In this document: piece after piece, positions 6,667 to 11,877 of the stretch
Layout of the letters: the number at the start of each line of letters is the position of its first letter
How positions within the stretch are numbered: position 1 is the first letter of the stretch
DNA from: an uncultured Clostridia bacterium
GTDB taxonomy: Bacteria > Bacillota > Clostridia > Christensenellales > DUVY01
DNA: 11,877 nucleotides
Assembly: GCA_937895465.1 (NCBI GenBank)
Contig: CALAYY010000048.1
Span: 1-11,877, forward strand
Direction of reading: 5' to 3'
The notes under the pieces: model-generated
Database searches by the model: none
Told to the model about the DNA's origin: nothing
Seen by the model: only the letters and a program-made list of their open reading frames with translations
Position numbers and translations under genes: made by a program

Positions 6667-6797
6667 GAAAATCCGTCTAATTATGTGATAAGAATACACA
6701 AAGAAAATACTCTAAATATAAGAAAATATAATAACAAGAAAAAGCTGACAGAAACATATAATGTCAAATAAATCTTTTTGTAATAGGTTGTTATTTA

Positions 6798-6837
6798 AAA
6801 AAATAAGCGGTCAGAAATGCTTTTCATCTCTGACCGC
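6798..6837 (-). terminator. Intrinsic terminator of rnpB
   Basis: Perfect 9-bp arms GCGGTCAGA (6807-6815) and TCTGACCGC (6829-6837) form a GC-containing stem. Read on the minus strand it is followed by a run of T residues (6798-6806, one A). It lies just after the 3' end of the RNase P RNA and insulates nrdD from the genes upstream. Confidence 0.88.
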
Positions 6838-6841
6838 ACAT

Positions 6842-7178
6842 TAAGCAGATGACCTGTAAGCCGAGTTCTGTCTAGAATGACCATCTATCTTGACATGCCG
6901 TTGCCGGTATGTTCCAGCGATTTTGACGAGAGTTACGGCGGACAACCTTACACTCTCTATCTTGCATCAGGCGGGGTTTACAATGCCGCATAAGTTACCT
7001 TACACGCGGTAGGCTCTTACTCTACCCTTTCACCCTTACACACCTATTAGGTATGCGGTTTTCTTTCTGTTGCACTTTCCTTAAAGTCACCTTCACCGGA
7101 CGTTATCCGGCGCCCTGTCCTATGATGCTCGGACTTTCCTCATTTTTTAAAAAATGCGATCATTCAGTCAACTGCTTG
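6842..7178 (-). ncRNA. rnpB: RNase P RNA, A-type
   Basis: This is the catalytic RNA that removes 5' leaders from tRNA precursors; it works with the protein RnpA, which is not in this window. The universal core GAGGAAAGTCC (minus-strand reading of 7131-7141) and the 3' core ACAGAACTCGGCTTACAGG (6853-6871) are both present. The ends pair as helix P1 (AAGCAG near 7172-7177 with CTGCTT at 6843-6848). The interior segment GGGTAGAGTAAGAGCCTACC aligns with the A-type P12 region of E. coli RNA and not with the Bacillus B-type. Length is about 335 nt. There are two oddities. The L15 loop has UGU at 6980-6982 instead of GGU, and a 16-nt all-weak palindrome (CATTTTTTAAAAAATG, 7141-7156) sits where helix P3 is expected. 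Ends are approximate. Confidence 0.96.
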
Positions 7179-7181
7179 TTT

Positions 7182-7211
7182 ATTATATCATATTTTGAGC
7201 TTATATATAAA
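7182..7211 (-). promoter_or_regulatory. Proximal rnpB promoter
   Basis: On the minus strand, TTTATA (7206-7211), an 18-bp spacer and a perfect TATAAT (7182-7187) precede the RNA. The predicted start, near 7175, coincides with the start of helix P1, so this promoter would make an RNA needing little 5' processing. Confidence 0.65.
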
Positions 7212-7257
7212 GTAAATTTTTGTTAAATAATTAACCTTACATAATAGAGCATAGTGA

Positions 7258-7286
7258 ATTGTATTACCAAAACAGTTCTTTGTCAA
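7258..7286 (-). promoter_or_regulatory. Distal rnpB promoter candidate
   Basis: On the minus strand, a perfect TTGACA (7281-7286), a 17-bp spacer and TACAAT (7258-7263) lie just after the trhP stop codon. Its -35 is better than that of the proximal promoter. Transcription from about 7251 would add a leader of roughly 75 nt to RNase P RNA. No terminator separates trhP from rnpB. Confidence 0.65.
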
Positions 7287-7294
7287 CAAAAATC

Positions 7295-8509
7295 TTAAAT
7301 AGATTTTTTTCTCAAAATATCGCCTTTATTAAGCTTAAGTTCTGTCATGATATGAACATCCTTTTGCACCTTGTCGGCAACTGTGATTTCTTTGCCTCTA
7401 TCATCCCACATTTTTTCAATTTTGATTTTTTTTAAAAACATATCTGACGGCGATAAAATTTCCAATTCATCTCCAACTTCAAATTTGTTGCGCTGTTCGA
7501 CTATTATCTTTTTTTCTGCTATTTCTTTTACAATTGCTACAAAATCATAGTTTTGAACTGTGCGGGATGAAATATAACTTTGTTCTGGCTGTCCAAAATA
7601 AAAGCCTGTCGAAAATTCTCTATGCGAGGTTTTTAAGGGCTCGTCTATAATGTAGTCAGGCAAAACAAACTGTTTTTCGGCTTTTAAAATATTCAATGCT
7701 CTTTTATAGGCATTAGTAATTATAGCTACATAGTAAGACGTTTTCATTCTGCCTTCAATCTTAAAAGAGCTTATTCCTGCTTGCATAAGCTTGTCAAGAT
7801 GTTCTAGCATATTGAGATCTTTTGAATTGAGAAAATATGTTCCATATTTATCTTCAAATGCATCCAAAGGTCTATTGGGTCGGGATTTTTCTGTTATTTG
7901 ATATTCCCAGCGGCATGACTGTACACATTCTCCTCTATTGGAATCTCTGCCTGTAAAAAAATTACTGAGAAGACATCTGCCCGAATATGAAATGCACATT
8001 GCCCCATGCACAAATGCTTCTAATTCTATATCAGTTTTTAGATTATTCTTAATTGCTTTTATTTCATCCAAGCTTAATTCTCTGGCTAATATAACTCTTT
8101 TTGCTCCCAGCCTAGCATAAAAATCGATAGTTCTTGCGTTGGTAGTGTTAGCTTGTGTGCTTACATGAACATCCAACTTTGGAAAATCATTAAGCACCAA
8201 ATCCATAACGCCCAAATCACTGACTATTACCGCATCAACCTCTGCATTTTCAAGGCGGCTTAGATATTCTTTCATTTCGCCAAAATCTTTATCCCGTGCA
8301 AAAATGTTGACTGTAACATACAGCTTTTTGCCAAAATCATGAGCGTATTTTGCCGCCTCAAATATTTCATCTTCTGAAAAATTTTGGCTAAATGATCTTA
8401 GACTAAAACTTTGTCCTCCCATATATACAGCATCTGCACCAAAATATATTGCAGTTTTTAATTTTTCCATATTGCCTGCAGGGGCAAGTAATTCTATCTT
8501 ATTATTCAT
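7295..8509 (-). CDS. trhP: U32 family tRNA hydroxylation protein (TrhP-like)
   Basis: This 404-aa member of the peptidase U32 family resembles B. subtilis YrrO/YrrN and E. coli YegQ (TrhP). Despite the name, this branch is known to work on tRNA: TrhP is needed to hydroxylate wobble U34 to ho5U, with prephenate linked to the reaction. The N-terminal barrel starts IELLAPAGNMEKLKTAI. The U32 signature spans 164-202 (EAFVHGAMCISYSGRC, then NRGECVQSCRWEY), with C172, C179, C195 and C199 as likely iron-sulphur ligands. A small C-terminal beta domain (about 320-400) follows. Its ATG overlaps the trmR stop by 4 nt (ATGA), and TrmR uses ho5U as substrate, which strongly supports the tRNA role over a protease. 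The ribosome site is weak, so coupling to trmR is likely. The exact paralogue (one- or two-gene TrhP type) cannot be decided here. Confidence 0.86.
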   Translation of the reverse strand: MNNKIELLAPAGNMEKLKTAIYFGADAVYMGGQSFSLRSFSQNFSEDEIFEAAKYAHDFGKKLYVTVNIFARDKDFGEMKEYLSRLENAEVDAVIVSDLGVMDLVLNDFPKLDVHVSTQANTTNARTIDFYARLGAKRVILARELSLDEIKAIKNNLKTDIELEAFVHGAMCISYSGRCLLSNFFTGRDSNRGECVQSCRWEYQITEKSRPNRPLDAFEDKYGTYFLNSKDLNMLEHLDKLMQAGISSFKIEGRMKTSYYVAIITNAYKRALNILKAEKQFVLPDYIIDEPLKTSHREFSTGFYFGQPEQSYISSRTVQNYDFVAIVKEIAEKKIIVEQRNKFEVGDELEILSPSDMFLKKIKIEKMWDDRGKEITVADKVQKDVHIMTELKLNKGDILRKKSI

Positions 8510-9132
8510 ATCTTACCGTTTTTTAAATTTTTTTGGCATATAGCCACATGGTCGTTTCCTGCTTCAAAAATTTTACATTTTAGCTGAGGACTTTTTAAAA
8601 TGGCTTTTTGAAACTTTTGAAGATTAACAGCAATAGTACGCATTTTGTGATAAGCATCTTTACCGCTTTTGGCAAGTCCGTGAAAAGATAAATTATCACA
8701 AAACATTATACCGCCTATAGGTAGTATTTTCAAAATCTGCGGCAAATAATTAATATACTGACCTTTTGCACCGTCCAAAAAGACCAAATCAAATAATCGG
8801 TTTTCCAAAACATATTGCCCCAAAATCGCCGCCGCATCATCAAGTATCATCTCGGCATTCTGATAAAGTCCCAAAGCTTTTAGGTTACCCATTGAAAGTT
8901 CAAACCTATCTGGGTCAATTTCTATTGTAGTAAAACTTATTTTATCCAAGTAAGTATATGTTCTAACACATTCAAGAATTTTTGCGGCTGAATAGCCTGA
9001 CCCTGTGCCTATTTCCAATATGCTTTTTGGCTGGTTATTTAACAGCGTGTTTTTTAATAGCTCCCAAGCCTCATCGTTAATGGTGGGAATGTTGTTTTGC
9101 TTGGTAAATTCAAGTATATCCTGTATCGTCAT
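8506..9132 (-). CDS. trmR: tRNA 5-hydroxyuridine methyltransferase (TrmR/YrrM-like, SAM-dependent)
   Basis: This 208-aa class I methyltransferase is of the metal-dependent O-methyltransferase type. Visible motifs are the SAM loop ILEIGTGSGYSA (38-49), acidic EIDPDRF (71-77), LDGAKGQY (119-126) with D120, and CDN (145-147) with D146/N147; these acidic residues match the Mg2+ site of the catechol-type fold. In B. subtilis the homologue YrrM, renamed TrmR, methylates ho5U34 of tRNA to mo5U34 and lies next to the U32 genes yrrN/yrrO. The same neighbourhood is seen here. The gene starts 3 bp after the rnj stop with no ribosome site and ends in a 4-bp overlap with trhP, so the three are one operon with coupled translation. 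A general catechol-type O-methyltransferase is the alternative by sequence alone; context favours TrmR. Confidence 0.87.
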   Translation of the reverse strand: MTIQDILEFTKQNNIPTINDEAWELLKNTLLNNQPKSILEIGTGSGYSAAKILECVRTYTYLDKISFTTIEIDPDRFELSMGNLKALGLYQNAEMILDDAAAILGQYVLENRLFDLVFLDGAKGQYINYLPQILKILPIGGIMFCDNLSFHGLAKSGKDAYHKMRTIAVNLQKFQKAILKSPQLKCKIFEAGNDHVAICQKNLKNGKI

Positions 9133-9135
9133 AAA

Positions 9136-10785
9136 TTAGTTTTCAATTATTATAGGTAAAATCATAGGGCTTCTTTTGATTTTTTTGTTCAAAAAATTTC
9201 TAAGGTTTTTTCTGATATTGTTTTTGAGTATATCTCTGTCAACCGAAACCTTTAGGTCAATGCCGTTGATTGAATTAATAGATACTTGCTTGATTTCTTC
9301 TATTAATTCAGTCGACTCTTTGGCATATATAAATCCTCTTGTAATAATATCTGTGGACGAAACTGTACCGCCCTGAGCTATTCCCATTATGACCAATAAT
9401 ACTCCGTCTTCTGATAAATGCTTGCGGTCTCTTAATACTTCTGCCCCTACATCGCCTATACCGGCTCCATCAACCAAAATATTACCTGCTGTGACATTAT
9501 CCGCTTTTCTAAATGTTTTTCTTGATACTTCTATCTTGTTGCCGATCTCTGCCATAAGCATATTTTGCGGTTTGTGTCCCAATTCTTGAACCATTTCCAT
9601 ATGCTGTTTTAAATGCCTTATTTCTCCATGAACAGGAATAAAGTATTTTGGTTTTGCCAAAAGATATATTAATTTTAGTTCTTCTCTAAAAGCGTGCCCT
9701 GAAACATGGACATCTGCTAATGATTCATATATAACCTTTGCACCCTTTTGATATAGGTTGTTAATTACATTATAAACGAGCTTCTCGTTACCTGGAATAG
9801 GTGAAGCAGAGATTATTATGGTGTCCCTGTCCGTTATTACCACTTTGTTAAATTCACCCGCTGCCATTCGGGTAAGAGCACTCATGGGCTCACCCTGAGA
9901 GCCTGTAGTAATTATAACAAGATTGCTGGCATCTAATCTTTTGGTTTTTTCTATATCAACAATATTGTTCTTATCGTATTTTATCTCACCGATTCTAAAT
10001 GCCGCTTCCATAACATTGAACATGCTTCTGCCGCTGAAGGCAACTTTTCTGCCGTATTTTTCTGCTAAGTCAATTATTTGCTGAATTCTGTGAATATTGG
10101 AAGCAAAGGTAGCAACAATAAGCCTGCGCCCTATATTTTGAGCAAAGATGCTGTTGAGAGACTTGCCCACAGTAGATTCACTCATAGAATAGCCCGCTCT
10201 TTCAATATTTGTACTTTCGGCAAGCATAAGTGTAACGCCTTTTTTGCCGATTTCTGCAATTCTGGGCAAATCAATCATATCCCCGTCTATTGGCGCATAA
10301 TCAATCTTAAAGTCGCCTGTGTGGTACACCGTAGCCGCAGGACATTGAATAAACAATGAAAAGCTGCCTGAAATAGAATGGCTGACTTTAATAAATTCTA
10401 CCGAAAATGCCCCTGCCTTTATTACAGAATGCTTTTTTACTACATTGACCTTGACATTTTCAAGCTTATGTTCTTTAAACTTATGCTCCAAAAGCGCTAA
10501 GGTCAGATTGGAAGCATATATTGGAGCATCCAGCTGTTTTAAAATATAAGGCAATCCGCCGATATGGTCTTCATGACCGTGTGTTATAAATATTCCTCTT
10601 ATCTTATTAATGTTTTCAGTAAGATAACTTACATCGGGAATAACCAAATCCACTCCTGGCATATCAATATTGGGAAATGCCGAGCCGCAATCAACGATAA
10701 TAATATCATCTTTATATTCAAAAGCGGTGATGTTTTTGCCAATTTCTCCTACACCGCCAAGAAAAATTACCTTTAATATGTCCAA
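9136..10785 (-). CDS. rnj: Ribonuclease J
   Basis: RNase J is a metallo-beta-lactamase/beta-CASP ribonuclease with endonuclease and 5'-to-3' exonuclease activity, central to mRNA decay and rRNA maturation in Bacillota. The 549-aa protein has the N-terminal lactamase motif GGVGEIGKN (10-18), the zinc motif HGHEDH (69-74), H136 and D158, then the beta-CASP domain with SGHA (362-365) and PVHGE (384-388), and a C-terminal domain from about 430. Length is normal for the family. The start codon is TTG (10783-10785): it is preceded by GGAGGAG, and the family N-terminus begins within a few residues, with no ATG in frame nearby. It is the first gene of rnj-trmR-trhP. The sequence does not say whether it is the J1 or J2 paralogue. 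Confidence 0.96.
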   Translation of the reverse strand: MDILKVIFLGGVGEIGKNITAFEYKDDIIIVDCGSAFPNIDMPGVDLVIPDVSYLTENINKIRGIFITHGHEDHIGGLPYILKQLDAPIYASNLTLALLEHKFKEHKLENVKVNVVKKHSVIKAGAFSVEFIKVSHSISGSFSLFIQCPAATVYHTGDFKIDYAPIDGDMIDLPRIAEIGKKGVTLMLAESTNIERAGYSMSESTVGKSLNSIFAQNIGRRLIVATFASNIHRIQQIIDLAEKYGRKVAFSGRSMFNVMEAAFRIGEIKYDKNNIVDIEKTKRLDASNLVIITTGSQGEPMSALTRMAAGEFNKVVITDRDTIIISASPIPGNEKLVYNVINNLYQKGAKVIYESLADVHVSGHAFREELKLIYLLAKPKYFIPVHGEIRHLKQHMEMVQELGHKPQNMLMAEIGNKIEVSRKTFRKADNVTAGNILVDGAGIGDVGAEVLRDRKHLSEDGVLLVIMGIAQGGTVSSTDIITRGFIYAKESTELIEEIKQVSINSINGIDLKVSVDRDILKNNIRKNLRNFLNKKIKRSPMILPIIIEN

Positions 10786-10804
10786 AACTCCTCCATAGAA
10801 TTAT

Positions 10805-10822
10805 GCCTTAAAGAAATAAGGC
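10805..10822 (-). other. Short hairpin in the rnj mRNA leader
   Basis: GCCTTA (10805-10810) and TAAGGC (10817-10822) are perfect 6-bp arms around a 6-nt loop, located in the predicted 64-nt leader about ten bases upstream of the ribosome site. It is a modest stem without a T-run, so not a terminator; it may affect translation or stability of the rnj mRNA. Confidence 0.4.
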
Positions 10823-10855
10823 TCATTAGTATTAAATATTTGTTTGTTATTTTTT

Positions 10856-10884
10856 ATTATATCTCAAATGGAAACATTTTACAA
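10856..10884 (-). promoter_or_regulatory. Promoter of the rnj-trmR-trhP operon
   Basis: On the minus strand, TTGTAA (10879-10884), a 17-bp spacer and perfect TATAAT (10856-10861) lie between the upstream terminator and rnj. The predicted start near 10849 gives a 64-nt leader. Confidence 0.72.
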
Positions 10885-10908
10885 TCACAATTATTATAAA
10901 CACTAAGA

Positions 10909-10941
10909 CAAAAAACACCTCTAAAAAAATCTTAGAGGCGT
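10909..10941 (-). terminator. Intrinsic terminator after the GNAT gene
   Basis: Read on the minus strand, a 10-bp stem (ACGCCTCTAA with TTAGAGGTGT, one G-U pair) with a T-rich loop is followed directly by a run of T residues. It begins only a few bases after the stop codon of the acetyltransferase and ends the galU-GNAT transcript before the rnj promoter. Confidence 0.9.
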
Positions 10942-10947
10942 TAAAAA

Positions 10948-11448
10948 TTAAAAGTTCAATCTAAAAATATATTTTCCGTCTTCGTCTTTTTCTCCAGTAT
11001 TACAAAATCCTAGCTTTTGCCAAAATAGTTCTTTATCTTTTGGATAAGGCGTAAGCTCAATAAATTTGCCGCCTTTATTCTTAATATCGAACTCAACTTG
11101 CTTGTAAAACCATTTGCCCAAACCCTTATTACGCAAGTTTTTATCAATACCTATTTCTAGCAAAAAGGCTTTAGCATTTTCATTATGATAAATACAATAA
11201 GAACAAAAACCGATAAGCTGACCCTTATTAATTAATTTCATAACAAACAACGGATTTATTAGTCTTTTGCCCAAAAATAGAATGGCTTGCCTATATTCAT
11301 CAGAATGAAAATATTCTAGAACTAAAGGCTCAGATAAATCAATTAGTTCGTCAATATATTCATCGAAATATTGCCAAAACTCTTTTAGCATATTATCATC
11401 TTGAAAATCCAAAAAAGCAATTTCAAATTCTTTTTCTGAATATATCAT
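10948..11448 (-). CDS. GNAT family N-acetyltransferase
   Basis: This 166-aa protein is the size of a single GNAT domain. The acetyl-CoA-binding motif A is LEIGIDKNLRNKGLGKWFY (97-115), with the R-x-x-G-x-G signature at R106-G111. The C-terminal FWQKLGFCNTGE (142-153) matches the usual GNAT end. The first 60 residues form an acidic helical region. The substrate cannot be read from the sequence. Its ATG (11446-11448) directly follows the galU stop codon with no base between, and there is no clear ribosome site, so translation probably restarts from galU. The pairing with galU need not mean a shared pathway. A terminator follows immediately. Confidence 0.88.
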   Translation of the reverse strand: MIYSEKEFEIAFLDFQDDNMLKEFWQYFDEYIDELIDLSEPLVLEYFHSDEYRQAILFLGKRLINPLFVMKLINKGQLIGFCSYCIYHNENAKAFLLEIGIDKNLRNKGLGKWFYKQVEFDIKNKGGKFIELTPYPKDKELFWQKLGFCNTGEKDEDGKYIFRLNF

Positions 11449-11877
11449 TTATATCTTTTCTATCAAATCCAGTAGGTATTCTTTATATGCTTTGCCATGC
11501 TCTTTGTCTCTCAACGCATATTCTGTTATAGCTTCGAGACTGCCAAGCTTGTTGCCCATATCATACCGTCTGCCATCAAAAACATAAGCATATGCGCCGT
11601 CTTTTTTTGCCAACAAGTTGATACCGTCGGTAAGCTGAAGCTCATTATTTTTGCCCAAAGGTGTAACTTTTAAAACATCAAAAATTTCGGGAGTGAGTAC
11701 ATATCTTCCCAAAGTTGCAAGGTCACTTGTAAGCTGTTTTAAAGTGGGTTTTTCCAATATACCCTTCATCTCGTATACGGTGTCTTCTTTTTGAGATAAA
11801 ACATCAATTACTCCATATCTGAAGATTTCTGGAACTGAGCGTCTTTGAACGCCCAAAACAGTTTTTTGATATTTGTC
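11449..11877 (-). CDS. galU: UTP-glucose-1-phosphate uridylyltransferase GalU, 5' part cut by the window edge
   Basis: GalU makes UDP-glucose from UTP and glucose-1-phosphate in the cytoplasm, feeding glycolipid, teichoic acid and polysaccharide synthesis. Only the last 142 codons are inside the window; the frame stays open to the right edge. The full protein is about 290 aa, so roughly half is present. Recognisable pieces are the GKNNELQLTDGINLL segment, the GRYVLTPEIF segment (57-66 of the fragment), EKP (42-44) and RRYDMGNKLG (103-112), which correspond to conserved GalU sugar-nucleotide motifs. The true start lies outside the window; the in-frame TTG at 11854-11856 is internal. It is cotranscribed with the downstream GNAT gene. 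Confidence 0.93.
   Translation of the reverse strand, partial: DKYQKTVLGVQRRSVPEIFRYGVIDVLSQKEDTVYEMKGILEKPTLKQLTSDLATLGRYVLTPEIFDVLKVTPLGKNNELQLTDGINLLAKKDGAYAYVFDGRRYDMGNKLGSLEAITEYALRDKEHGKAYKEYLLDLIEKI

Noticed and set aside
6595..6699. Longer NrdD start (809 aa)
   Set aside because: It would read through the promoter and both NrdR-like boxes; ATG 6592-6594 has a proper ribosome site and starts the ATP-cone.
6746..6766. TGACA-N11-TGTCA inverted repeat between rnpB terminator and nrdD promoter
   Set aside because: Arms are only 5 bp, too far from the nrdD promoter, and do not match an operator I know; chance in AT-rich DNA is likely.
7222..7235. Small hairpin after trhP as a terminator
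   Set aside because: Only 5 A/T-rich pairs; unlikely to stop transcription, so readthrough from trhP into rnpB remains possible.

Overview
The window looks like the chromosome of an anaerobic, low-G+C Bacillota, most likely a member of Clostridia. The evidence is the AT-rich sequence, an oxygen-sensitive class III ribonucleotide reductase (nrdD-nrdG), RNase J, a MurE with the meso-diaminopimelate motif DNPR, a DUF6062-type protein, and an RNase P RNA that aligns with the A-type rather than the Bacillus B-type. I see no mobile element, CRISPR array or phage gene. Most genes are ordinary housekeeping genes on the minus strand, with one small, poorly characterised regulatory island in the middle.

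Left part (1-3112). The 5' part of murE (minus, running off the left edge) is followed upstream by a membrane-anchored SPOR-domain protein (minus). A DUF6062-like cysteine-rich protein (plus) is transcribed divergently from it, behind a good sigma-A-type promoter.

Middle island (3113-3700). A 71-aa XRE repressor (minus) faces a 52-aa unknown small protein (plus). Between them are two candidate plus-strand promoters, two copies of a 16-bp TCCCA/TGGGA operator-like palindrome and a perfect 8-bp inverted repeat. This looks like a small switch that I cannot match to a described system.

Ribonucleotide reduction (3744-6666). nrdD-nrdG form a two-gene operon behind a promoter with consensus -35 and -10 hexamers. 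Two sites resembling NrdR boxes lie 31 bp apart, one in the promoter spacer and one at the transcription start, which predicts repression by NrdR.

RNA-metabolism cluster (6807-10861). rnj, trmR and trhP are tightly packed (3-bp gap, then an ATGA overlap) behind one promoter, and rnpB (RNase P RNA) follows with its own promoters and terminator. TrhP and TrmR are expected to hydroxylate and then methylate wobble U34 of tRNA (ho5U to mo5U); RNase J and RNase P process RNA. The rnpB L15 loop carries UGU where the standard tRNA-CCA-binding GGU is expected.

Right part (10909-11877). A GNAT acetyltransferase directly abuts the 3' part of galU (minus, running off the right edge), and a strong terminator separates this pair from the rnj operon.
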